Notes under the pieces: generated by a model
Told to the model about the DNA's origin: nothing
What the model saw: only the letters and a program-made list of their open reading frames with translations
Databases searched by the model: none
In this document: positions 1-5,289 of the stretch, piece by piece
Layout: each line of letters opens with the position of its first letter
Numbering within the stretch: position 1 is the stretch's first letter
Translations under genes and position numbers: made by a program
From: Gammaproteobacteria bacterium
GTDB lineage: Bacteria; Pseudomonadota; Gammaproteobacteria; Steroidobacterales; Steroidobacteraceae
NCBI GenBank assembly: GCA_030830595.1
Contig: JAURMS010000056.1
Location: 1 to 5,289, forward strand
Length of the DNA: 5,289 nt
Direction of reading: 5' to 3'

Positions 1-518
1 CCGAGCCCGAGGGGCTGCCACCGGTGCTGCCGCTCAGGGAGTGTCAGGCACCGCAGGCGGGTCGACCCACGGCGCTTTTGATCACTGATGAGGACTGTTG
101 CGTGGAGGACTTCGACCTGGTCGCCCTCGATCTCCGCGCCTGTGCCACGCTGGCCGCAAGCCACCTACGCTCCGATGAACCGGTAGCAGAGGCCATTGTG
201 CAATTCGAGGCGCAGGCTCTGGCGGATGCCGCCTCGCGGGTGGGGCAAGCGGCAGAGGCCCTGCGCGCAGAACACCCTAAGCATCTCGCCGACTGGGTGG
301 CCGATGCTGGCGCGACCCAGTTGGTCACGCCCTACGTGACGCGCGGTCCTCTTTACGACTGGCTGCAAGAGGCCAAGCCCCTCCTGGATGCGCGCGGCAT
401 CCTGCTGGCCGAGTGGCGCCGCGAATGGGATGCGGCCATCTGGCCCTACGCGACGGCGGGGTTCTTCAAGGTGAAGCAGCGGATTCCGGACCTCCTGGAG
501 CGGATGCTACCCACATGA
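1..518 (+). CDS. C-terminal part of a probable photolyase-related FAD-binding protein (5' end outside window)
   Basis: The frame is open from the left edge (first full codon at base 3) to a TGA at 516-518, giving 171 visible residues. The GTG at base 24 is therefore not a convincing start, and the gene is truncated by the window. The fragment has a hydrophobic strand followed by an acidic turn (TALLITDED), an alanine-rich helical stretch, a second strand-like segment (GATQLVTPYVTRGPLYDWL) and a terminal aromatic block with WDAAIWPYATAGFFKVK. This block resembles what I recall from the C-termini of proteobacterial proteins annotated as deoxyribodipyrimidine photolyase or FAD-binding photolyase-like. 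The diagnostic FAD-binding helices would lie upstream and cannot be seen, so repair or photoreceptor activity is inference. The overlap with a renalase-like gene supports a flavoprotein context, since photolyase and this oxidoreductase are commonly close neighbours in proteobacteria. It could also be an unrelated conserved hypothetical protein. Confidence 0.5.
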   Translation, partial: EPEGLPPVLPLRECQAPQAGRPTALLITDEDCCVEDFDLVALDLRACATLAASHLRSDEPVAEAIVQFEAQALADAASRVGQAAEALRAEHPKHLADWVADAGATQLVTPYVTRGPLYDWLQEAKPLLDARGILLAEWRREWDAAIWPYATAGFFKVKQRIPDLLERMLPT

Positions 519-1450
519 TGCCGGTCGCCATTATCGGCGCGGGCATCGCGGGACTCGCCTGTGCGCGTCGCCTCGCCGAGTCCGGCGTGCACGCAGTGCT
601 GTTCGACAAGGCTCGCGGCGTCGGTGGCAGGGTGGCGACCCGGCGAGCCGAGGGCCTGCAGTTCGACCATGGCGCGCAGTACGTCACGGCTCGCGACCGC
701 GAGTTTGCGACGCTGCTCGGTACGCTGGAGAAGCAGGGCGCTGTGGGCGCATGGCAGGACGGCGGCGGGCCCGGCCGCTGGGTGGGCGTGCCGGGCATGT
801 CCGCACTTCCCAAGGCATTGGGTGTCGGCCTCGACGTGAGGCTGAACCAGACGGTGACGGCCTTGATCCGGCAGAGTGACTGCTGGCAATTGCAGTTGGC
901 AGGCACCACCGTAGAAGCCGCCCGGGTGATCGTGACCGTGCCGGCGCCTCAGGCGCTGTCGCTCCTCGGGGAGTCGCATCCGCTCTCTGCCGCCTTGCGG
1001 TCTGTCGCCATGGCGCCCTGCCTGACCCTGATGGCGGCAACCAGGCAGGGCGCGGCGCCATTCACCGTGCGCGAAGATCCGGCAGCACCGCTCGCGTGGA
1101 TCGCATGCAATTCAAGCAAGCCGGGACGGGCAGGGGGCGCGATCGAGACCTGGGTGGCCCAGGCTGGGCCGGATTTCAGCACCGAGCACCTGGAGCAAGA
1201 TCCCAAGGCCATCGCCGACCTGATGCTGTCGCTGCTCTGTGAGGAACTGGGCGTGGGCTTGGACGCTGTTACTTATGCGGCCGTGCACCGCTGGCGCTAT
1301 GCCCGGGTCACCTCGCCGCTGGGTCAGCCGTTTCTTCGCAGCGACGATGCCACCTTATTCCTCGGGGGTGACTGGTGCCTTGGGGCGAGGGTGGAGGCTG
1401 CCTGGACCAGCGGCATCGCCATGGCCGAGGAGTGGCTGGCGCTGCGGTGA
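515..1450 (+). CDS. Renalase-like NAD(P)/FAD-dependent oxidoreductase
   Basis: This 311-residue protein starts with a Rossmann dinucleotide-binding motif (IIGAGIAGLACARRL, residues 6-20), followed by FDKARGVGGRVATRR (30-44) and DHGAQY (51-56). This is the FAD-binding signature of the flavin amine oxidase fold in its renalase branch. The C-terminus has the second FAD contact region, GGDW (284-287) and a V-E-A-A-W-T-S-G segment (293-300). Characterised bacterial renalases oxidise mis-reduced 2- or 6-dihydro isomers of NAD(P)H back to NAD(P)+ with O2, a metabolite-repair role. That activity here is inferred from family. No signal peptide or membrane segment is seen, so it is cytosolic. The start at 515 was chosen because its ATG overlaps the upstream TGA (ATGA). 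An ATG follows directly at 518, and the open frame back to 413 lies entirely inside the upstream gene. The Shine-Dalgarno is weak (GGAG at 497-500), which suggests coupled translation. Confidence 0.88.
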   Translation: MMPVAIIGAGIAGLACARRLAESGVHAVLFDKARGVGGRVATRRAEGLQFDHGAQYVTARDREFATLLGTLEKQGAVGAWQDGGGPGRWVGVPGMSALPKALGVGLDVRLNQTVTALIRQSDCWQLQLAGTTVEAARVIVTVPAPQALSLLGESHPLSAALRSVAMAPCLTLMAATRQGAAPFTVREDPAAPLAWIACNSSKPGRAGGAIETWVAQAGPDFSTEHLEQDPKAIADLMLSLLCEELGVGLDAVTYAAVHRWRYARVTSPLGQPFLRSDDATLFLGGDWCLGARVEAAWTSGIAMAEEWLALR

Positions 1451-1453
1451 GCG

Positions 1454-1849
1454 TCAACGGATGAGCGACATGCCGGCATGCCGGGCGGCTGCCTCGTCGA
1501 AAGTCATGGTCTGGTCGCAGCCCACGGCGGCAGCGGTTCGCTCGATCAGGCAATCTGCAAAATCCGCCTTGCCGGTTTCAAAGACCCTGAGAGCCCGTAG
1601 CACCTGATCCGCGCGATCCACGATGATCTGTTTGGTCCGCAGCAGGATGTCGAAGGCCTCACTGACCTGAGGATGGCTGAGCCCGTAGCAGGCGGTCAGG
1701 ACCCAGTAGAGTTCTACGACTGAGACCAGGCTGATGAACCCCGGGTGGTCTGCACTAAGGGATTCGATCAGGGTACTGGCCTTGGGGGATTGCTTCGGAT
1801 CGTCCTGCATGATGTAGCGGACGAGCACGTTGGTGTCGAGGCCGATCAT
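1454..1849 (-). CDS. vapC: VapC-type PIN-domain ribonuclease toxin
   Basis: This 131-residue protein is a complete PIN domain of the usual VapC length. It opens with MIGLDTNVLVRYIM, placing the first catalytic Asp at residue 5. The other acidic residues are Glu46 (SVVELYW), Asp96 and Asp99 (KADFADCLI), and Asp118 (MTFDEAA). Together they form the Mg2+/Mn2+ site of PIN endoribonucleases. VapC toxins typically cut tRNA or rRNA and stop translation until neutralised by the cognate antitoxin; the target here cannot be read from sequence. The start overlaps the vapB stop by 4 nt (bases 1846-1849), so the toxin is probably translated by coupling to its antitoxin. All catalytic acids are present and the frame is intact, so it looks functional. 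It is convergent with the renalase-like gene, with only 3 nt between the two stop codons. Confidence 0.92.
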   Translation of the reverse strand: MIGLDTNVLVRYIMQDDPKQSPKASTLIESLSADHPGFISLVSVVELYWVLTACYGLSHPQVSEAFDILLRTKQIIVDRADQVLRALRVFETGKADFADCLIERTAAAVGCDQTMTFDEAAARHAGMSLIR

Positions 1850-2088
1850 CCGGCCGTGGCGCCACGCCTGGCGATGGCCCTGTTCATCTCCTCGACCGAC
1901 ACGGTTTTGGGCGACTTGCCGAACATCCCCTTGAGTTCCCGGACGTTCCGGGTGGCGGCCACGAATTCGTAGCGCGCCGGGCCAATCTGGACGAACTCCA
2001 CCCTGTCTCCCGCGTCCACCTTGAGGGTCTGACGAACGTCCGCGGGTATGGTGATCTGTCCCTTGCTGGTGAGCGTGGCCGTTGGCAT
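1846..2088 (-). CDS. vapB: VapB-type antitoxin, AbrB/MazE/SpoVT DNA-binding fold
   Basis: This 80-residue protein has an N-terminal swapped-hairpin AbrB domain (TLTSKGQITIPADVRQTLKV, residues 5-24, then DAGDRVEFV). The C-terminal tail (about residues 46-80: MFGK, KTVSVEEMNRAIARRG) is of the kind that wraps around and blocks the PIN toxin. The protein both neutralises VapC and is expected to repress its own promoter, with better binding as the VapBC complex. The frame stays open upstream to base 2373, but that extension covers the control region and the start of gabT and has no family similarity. The ATG at 2086-2088 fits the domain start and sits 7 nt after a good Shine-Dalgarno. The antitoxin-first order with an ATGA overlap is the standard layout of these modules. 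Confidence 0.92.
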   Translation of the reverse strand: MPTATLTSKGQITIPADVRQTLKVDAGDRVEFVQIGPARYEFVAATRNVRELKGMFGKSPKTVSVEEMNRAIARRGATAG

Positions 2089-2095
2089 GGTGGGT

Positions 2096-2100
2096 CTCCT
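2096..2100 (-). promoter_or_regulatory. Ribosome binding site of vapB
   Basis: The minus strand reads AGGAG here, 7 nt before the ATG at 2088. It is the strongest Shine-Dalgarno in the window. It decides the vapB start against longer in-frame starts and fits the need for more antitoxin than toxin, because vapC has no such site of its own. Confidence 0.75.
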
Positions 2101-2102
2101 AT

Positions 2103-2122
2103 TCCTTACTTTAATGTAAGGA
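2103..2122. promoter_or_regulatory. Probable VapB/VapBC operator palindrome
   Basis: The 20-bp sequence TCCTTACTTTAATGTAAGGA is symmetrical at 18 of 20 positions; only the T/T pair at 2110 and 2115 breaks the dyad. It lies 15 bp upstream of the vapB start codon and overlaps the best -10 candidate for vapBC. This is the expected position for an autoregulatory operator bound by an AbrB-fold antitoxin. It is AT-rich in a GC-rich region. The assignment to VapB is inferred from position and symmetry. Confidence 0.65.
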
Positions 2123-2136
2123 GCATGGTGCTTCAA
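2108..2136 (-). promoter_or_regulatory. Candidate sigma70-type promoter of vapBC
   Basis: On the minus strand TTGAAG (2136-2131) is separated by 17 nt from TAAAGT (2113-2108); each matches the consensus hexamer at 4 of 6 positions. Transcription would start near base 2101, leaving a leader of about a dozen bases that holds the AGGAG site. The -10 falls inside the palindrome, so bound VapBC would block it. An alternative -35, TTGACG at 2145-2140, is closer to consensus but poorly spaced. Confidence 0.35.
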
Positions 2137-2156
2137 GGGCGTCAACCGTCTTCCAG

Positions 2157-2162
2157 TAAAAT
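2157..2162 (+). promoter_or_regulatory. Candidate -10 element for the gabT-pirin unit
   Basis: TAAAAT matches the -10 consensus at 5 of 6 positions and lies 31 nt before the gabT ATG. No good -35 is seen; the nearest (TTCAAG, 2132-2137, spacing 19) is weak. That may mean low basal activity, an activator, or a promoter elsewhere. Confidence 0.3.
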
Positions 2163-2183
2163 CTCGCCCGTCTACCCAAAAAA

Positions 2184-2188
2184 AGGGA
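2184..2188 (+). promoter_or_regulatory. Ribosome binding site of the GabT-like aminotransferase
   Basis: AGGGA after a run of seven A residues, 4 nt before the ATG at 2193. It is acceptable but short-spaced. It supports this start, which also lines up with the N-terminus of Escherichia coli GabT as I recall it. Confidence 0.5.
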
Positions 2189-2192
2189 AACC

Positions 2193-3488
2193 ATGACCAC
2201 CAACCGCGAACTCTGGGCCCGTAGGGAAGCTGCCATCCCCCGCGGCGTGTCGTCCATGCACCAGCGCTTCCTGGTCCGTGGCCAGAATGCCGAGCTGTTC
2301 GATGCCGAAGGACGACGCTATATCGACCTGGCCAGCGGCATCGCCGTCTGCAACACCGGGCACTCCAACCCACGGGTACTGGCTGCCGTCCAGCGCCAGC
2401 TGGAGCAGTTCTCCCATTGTTCGTATCAGGTCACGCCCTACGAGTCCTACGTCGCGCTGGCCGAGCAGCTGAACGCCATTGCCCCGATCCAGGGCCCGGC
2501 CAAGACGATCTTCCTGACCACCGGTGCCGAGGCGCTGGAGAATGCGGTCAAGATCGCCCGCGCGCACACGGGTCGGCGCGGCGTCATCACCTTCCAGGGT
2601 GGTTACCACGGCCGCACGCTGCTGACCCTGGCCATGACCGGCAAGGTGCTGCCCTACAAGACCAAGTTCGGGCCCCTGCCTGGCGAGGTGTTCCACACCC
2701 GATTCCCGATTCCCTACCACGGCTTTTCCGATGAGCAGGCCATCGAATCGTTGAAGTCGGTGTTCGCTGCCTCGATCGAGCCTTCTGCCGTGGCGGCCAT
2801 CGTGCTCGAGCCGGTACTTGGGGGGGGCGGGTTTTACACGGCGTCCTGGGGCTTCTTCAAGGCCCTTCGGGAGCTCTGCGACCAGCACGGCATCCTGCTG
2901 ATTGCCGATGAGGTCCAGTCGGGTTTTGCCCGCACCGGGCGCATGCTTGCCTGTGACTGGATACGTGAAGCCAATGGCGCCACGCCCGATCTCATCACCG
3001 TTGCCAAGGCCATGGCCGGCGGTTTTCCGATTGCAGGCGTGATCGGCCGGGCGGAAGTCATGGACGCGCCCGACCCGGGTGGGCTGGGCGGAACCTACGG
3101 CGGCTCACCGCTGGGCTGCGTCGCGGGGCTCGAGGTGCTGAAGATCATCCGTGAAGACCAGCTCTGCGAGCGGGCCGTGACCATCGGCAACGCGATCAAG
3201 TCGCGCATGCGGGCCCTGCAGGCTGCGGGGCTTTCATTCATCGGCGACGTGCGCGGGCCCGGGGCGATGGTGGCGATCGAGATCGTAAAGGACGGGGATG
3301 CCAACCGGCCGGACCCGGAGCGGACTCGTGCGATCGTGCTGGCCGCTGCGGAGGCCGGGCTGATCATGTTGTCCTGCGGGTTGCGTGGCAACGTGGTGCG
3401 TTTCCTGCCAGCCCTCACGGCCTCGGACGCTCTCATCGCCGAGGCGTTGGACACGCTCGAGGGCGTGCTGAAGGTTGCCGGACGATGA
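2193..3488 (+). CDS. gabT: 4-aminobutyrate aminotransferase-like class III PLP enzyme
   Basis: This 431-residue protein aligns along its whole length with E. coli GabT (426 residues, recalled). GabT moves the amino group of 4-aminobutyrate to 2-oxoglutarate, giving succinate semialdehyde and glutamate. Visible landmarks are Ile50 (SGIAVCNTGH), the phosphate-binding TTGAEA (109-114), YHGR with Arg141, and DEVQSG with PLP-binding Asp239 plus Val241/Gln242. Further along are the Schiff-base Lys272 (AKAMAGGFP), GGTYGGSP with Thr301, and Arg403 (NVVRF), which matches E. coli Arg398. One odd feature is that the EPVQGEGGF motif reads EPVLGGGGF, so Glu211 is replaced by Gly (codon GGG, 2823-2825). 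No gabD is present in the window, so the pathway is not confirmed and a related omega-amino acid could be the substrate. It is cytosolic. It overlaps the pirin gene by ATGA and is divergent from vapBC. Confidence 0.85.
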   Translation: MTTNRELWARREAAIPRGVSSMHQRFLVRGQNAELFDAEGRRYIDLASGIAVCNTGHSNPRVLAAVQRQLEQFSHCSYQVTPYESYVALAEQLNAIAPIQGPAKTIFLTTGAEALENAVKIARAHTGRRGVITFQGGYHGRTLLTLAMTGKVLPYKTKFGPLPGEVFHTRFPIPYHGFSDEQAIESLKSVFAASIEPSAVAAIVLEPVLGGGGFYTASWGFFKALRELCDQHGILLIADEVQSGFARTGRMLACDWIREANGATPDLITVAKAMAGGFPIAGVIGRAEVMDAPDPGGLGGTYGGSPLGCVAGLEVLKIIREDQLCERAVTIGNAIKSRMRALQAAGLSFIGDVRGPGAMVAIEIVKDGDANRPDPERTRAIVLAAAEAGLIMLSCGLRGNVVRFLPALTASDALIAEALDTLEGVLKVAGR

Positions 3489-4342
3489 GGCAGCTGCAGC
3501 GGGTCATTCCTGCCAGCCGTACCTCGGACGGGGCCGGCGTCAGCCTGTATCGGAGCCTCGGGCAGAACCCGCACACCCGGCTCGACCCGTTCCTGATGCT
3601 CGATGAGTTCGGCAGCGACCGCCCCGATGAGTACATCGCGGGCTTTCCGCCGCATCCACACCGTGGCTTCGAGACGGTCACCTACATGCTCGAGGGGCAC
3701 ATGCTTCACGAGGACCACCTCGGCAATCGTGGGGACCTGAAGTCCGGCGGGGTGCAGTGGATGACCGCGGGGCGCGGCATCATCCACTCCGAGATGCCGC
3801 AGCAGGAGTCCGGCCTGATGCGCGGGTTTCAGCTGTGGATCAACCTGCCGGCGGCCGAGAAGATGAAGCCAGCCGGCTATCGCGACATCGATGCCAGCGA
3901 GTTGCCCGAGGCCACTTTCGAGGACGGCATCTGGGTGAAGGTGGTGGCGGGCATGGTGGAGCGCGAGGGCCGGAGCCTGTCCGGGCCGATTCAGGGGCTG
4001 ACCACCGATCCGCTGTTCATGGACATTCGCCTGCCTGCCGGCAAGCGCTTCGAACAGCCGATGAAGGCCGGGCACCAGGCGTATCTCTATGTGTTCGAGG
4101 GGGAGCTGTCTGCCAGCGCAGGCACTTCCCTCGAGCGGGCCCTGCCGGCGCGTCACGGCGGTTGCCTGGGGGGAGAGGGGCCGGTGGTGGTCGAGGCGGG
4201 AGAGTCCGGAGCACGATTCCTGCTGCTGGCCGCACGTCCGTTAGGGGAGCCGATCGTCCAGTACGGCCCCTTCGTGATGAATACCCGCGCCGAGATCGAG
4301 CAGGCGGTGGCGGACTACCAGGCGGGCAGGCTGACAGGGTAA
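3485..4342 (+). CDS. Pirin family bicupin protein
   Basis: This 285-residue protein has the two-cupin layout of bacterial pirins. The N-terminal domain carries the metal-binding set His57 and His59 (FPPHPHRGFETVTYMLEG) and His101 and Glu103 (GRGIIHSEMP). These sit at the same positions as the metal ligands of E. coli YhhW and nearly those of human pirin. The second cupin (about residues 175-250: DPLFMDIRLPAG, AYLYVFEGEL) has no such ligand set. Some bacterial pirins have quercetin 2,3-dioxygenase activity, while others bind metabolic enzymes or act as redox-dependent regulators; the sequence does not tell which applies here. The ATG overlaps the gabT stop by 4 nt, with AAGG at 3471-3474 as a possible Shine-Dalgarno. 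It is convergent with the ArsR gene, with 4 nt between the stops. Confidence 0.93.
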   Translation: MRQLQRVIPASRTSDGAGVSLYRSLGQNPHTRLDPFLMLDEFGSDRPDEYIAGFPPHPHRGFETVTYMLEGHMLHEDHLGNRGDLKSGGVQWMTAGRGIIHSEMPQQESGLMRGFQLWINLPAAEKMKPAGYRDIDASELPEATFEDGIWVKVVAGMVEREGRSLSGPIQGLTTDPLFMDIRLPAGKRFEQPMKAGHQAYLYVFEGELSASAGTSLERALPARHGGCLGGEGPVVVEAGESGARFLLLAARPLGEPIVQYGPFVMNTRAEIEQAVADYQAGRLTG

Positions 4343-4346
4343 GGCG

Positions 4347-4712
4347 CTAAGCCGTCTTTTTCCGTGACGCTTTTGCCGGCATCGGCGCACAGAACACCCC
4401 GTGCAGGGCACCCATGACTTCGGCGGCCCCGCCATCGGCCAGGCGGTAGTAGATCGTCTGGGCTTCTCTGCGGGTGGTGACCACGCCGGCTTCGCGCAGC
4501 ACGGACAGGTGCTGCGAGAGTGCAGACTGGCTGAGCGGCACCATTTCGTTGAGCTCCCCCACCGAGCGCTCGCCTTGGGCCAGCGCGCACAGCACCAGCA
4601 GTCGGCTTTCGTTAGCCATGGACTTCAACAGCAGCGCCGCATCGTGCGCATGCTGACGCATTTCCTCTGCGGGGTCCGGCTTGGCAGTGGAACGGGCGGC
4701 GGCCTTCGGCAT
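4347..4712 (-). CDS. ArsR-family regulator with the SqrR/BigR-type cysteine pair
   Basis: This 121-residue protein has a winged-helix fold. Helices run from about residue 16 (EEMRQHAHDAALLLKSMANE), followed by RLLVLCAL, then the recognition region LSQSALSQHLSVLREAGVV (60-78) and the wing (RREAQTIYYRL, 81-91). Its two only cysteines are Cys42 and Cys108 (LCAL and GVFC). They match the pair that forms an intramolecular tetrasulfide or disulfide in Rhodobacter SqrR (Cys41/Cys107) and in BigR/YgaV. Those proteins release DNA when persulfides or oxidants modify the pair. The typical ArsR metal motif (ELCVCDL) is absent. It starts 8 nt after the soxA stop with only a weak GAGA site, so it is probably co-transcribed with soxA and could be the thiosulfate/sulfide-responsive repressor of the sox genes. 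That target is inference. The basic tail (KASRKKTA) is unusual but harmless. Confidence 0.88.
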   Translation of the reverse strand: MPKAAARSTAKPDPAEEMRQHAHDAALLLKSMANESRLLVLCALAQGERSVGELNEMVPLSQSALSQHLSVLREAGVVTTRREAQTIYYRLADGGAAEVMGALHGVFCAPMPAKASRKKTA

Positions 4713-4720
4713 GGGGTCTC

Positions 4721-5289
4721 TCAGCGTTTCAGTCCCGGTGCAGTGATCGGCGCACCTTTCGACTCCTGGGCCAGGTAAGTCGTGAGCGCGATCAGCAGGT
4801 CGGAATTGTACGCCACAGGCGGCAGGCGCTGCTGCCGCAGGCAGTCGGACAGCCGATGCTGCATGGAGCGGACGGTACCCTGAGACACCCGATAGGCCGG
4901 CCAGGAGGGGTAGGTCTCGGCCGCACCGCCCGGCTTGGCCAGGTTCGGCAGCGTTTGCAGACTGATGCGCAGGCCGTCCTGGCTGTGGCAGGTCACGCAG
5001 CCGAAGTCATGCGGGCCGCTGCGGAAGTAGAAGAAGTCCTTGCCCATGGCGTAGGCGGCCTGCTCTGCCGGGTGGTCGGACGGGGCGTTCATGGCCACGC
5101 CCTGGGACTGCTCGACCAGGAAGGTGACTAGCGCTTCCATGTCGCTGTCCTCGCCGGTCACGGAAAAATGCCCGGCCTCGGCCTGCTCGCGGGTCATGCC
5201 CTGCAGGGTCATACGACAGGTAACGATGCGCGATTCAAGGTCCTCGACCTTGCCGCTGTCCTCGAAATAGCGGGGCAGTTGGGCGTAGG
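4721..5289 (-). CDS. soxA: SoxA, sulfur-oxidation cytochrome c subunit (C-terminal part; 5' end outside window)
   Basis: The frame is open from the right edge to a TGA at 4721-4723, giving 188 visible residues. The ATG at 5212 is internal, because the upstream codons give the SoxA-like LPRYFEDSGKVEDLESRI followed by a Cys. SoxA with SoxX forms the periplasmic c-type cytochrome that oxidatively couples thiosulfate to the SoxY swinging-arm cysteine. The visible part has the haem site CVTCH (bases 4985-4999), then WPAYRVSQGTVRSMQHRLSD. The cysteine that follows (fragment residue 149) is at the position of the persulfide-modified haem ligand of characterised SoxA. The APITAPGLKR ending is typical of the family. 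The Cys in RIVTCRM corresponds to the structural cysteine of the N-terminal domain. Whether an N-terminal CxxCH (dihaem form) and the signal peptide exist cannot be seen. Followed by the ArsR gene. Confidence 0.93.
   Translation of the reverse strand, partial: YAQLPRYFEDSGKVEDLESRIVTCRMTLQGMTREQAEAGHFSVTGEDSDMEALVTFLVEQSQGVAMNAPSDHPAEQAAYAMGKDFFYFRSGPHDFGCVTCHSQDGLRISLQTLPNLAKPGGAAETYPSWPAYRVSQGTVRSMQHRLSDCLRQQRLPPVAYNSDLLIALTTYLAQESKGAPITAPGLKR

Noticed and set aside
413..514. N-terminal extension of the renalase-like protein to an in-frame ATG at 413
   Set aside because: The extra 34 residues precede the Rossmann motif, which normally starts within the first few residues, and lie wholly inside the conserved C-terminus of the upstream gene.
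1469..1480. Perfect 12-bp palindrome CATGCCGGCATG near the 3' end of vapC
   Set aside because: It lies within coding sequence, has no T-tract to act as a terminator, and is built from GC-rich codons; a chance origin is likely without evidence of repeats elsewhere.
2089..2373. N-terminal extension of vapB to an upstream in-frame start
   Set aside because: It would run through the palindrome, both candidate promoters and the gabT start. The AbrB domain begins at the ATG at 2088, which has a strong Shine-Dalgarno.
2172..2888. A 238-codon open frame on the minus strand opposite the 5' half of gabT
   Set aside because: It is antisense to the conserved gabT coding sequence. Its composition (many His, Arg, Gly) is typical of a shadow frame and no family is recognisable.
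3095..4156. A 353-codon open frame on the minus strand opposite gabT and the pirin gene
   Set aside because: It lies antisense to two confidently identified genes, has no recognisable domain, and is the kind of long spurious frame produced by high-GC codon bias.
3757..4350. A 197-codon plus-strand open frame overlapping the pirin gene in another frame
   Set aside because: Arg/Gly-rich shadow of the pirin coding sequence without recognisable domain or ribosome binding site.
4341..4361. Possible intrinsic terminator for the gabT-pirin unit (GGC-loop-GCC followed by a short T run)
   Set aside because: The stem is only 3 bp, too weak to call; the T run also codes for the C-terminal lysines of the ArsR protein on the other strand.

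Overview
The window is a GC-rich, densely coding stretch that looks like the chromosome of a sulfur-oxidising proteobacterium. A gammaproteobacterium of the purple-sulfur or Thioalkalivibrio type is my best guess. The clearest pointer is the 3' part of soxA at the right edge, followed by an ArsR-family regulator that carries the two cysteines of the sulfide/persulfide-sensing SqrR/BigR/YgaV group. The taxonomic assignment is inference; no rRNA or tRNA gene is present to test it.

There are four short transcription units in alternating orientation. (1) Bases 1-1450, plus strand: the 3' end of a gene that probably encodes a photolyase-related FAD-binding protein, overlapping by ATGA a renalase-like FAD/NAD(P)-binding amine oxidase-fold protein. 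(2) Bases 1454-2088, minus strand: a complete type II toxin-antitoxin pair, an AbrB-fold VapB antitoxin and a PIN-domain VapC toxin, again with an ATGA overlap, preceded by a near-perfect 20-bp palindrome that is probably the autoregulatory operator. (3) Bases 2193-4342, plus strand: a GabT-type class III aminotransferase overlapping by ATGA a pirin-family bicupin. (4) Bases 4347-5289, minus strand: the 3' part of soxA followed after 8 nt by the ArsR-type regulator.

The two convergent junctions leave only 3 and 4 nt between stop codons. The only sizeable intergenic space is the 104 nt between vapB and gabT, which must hold both divergent promoters. Three of the four gene pairs use a 4-nt ATGA stop/start overlap, so translational coupling is the rule here.

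No mobile element, CRISPR array, RNA gene or wholly novel system was found. The points most worth following are the glycine at the position of catalytic-site Glu211 in an otherwise canonical GabT, the dithiol ArsR regulator linked to soxA, the compact divergent vapBC/gabT control region, and the photolyase-like/renalase pairing.
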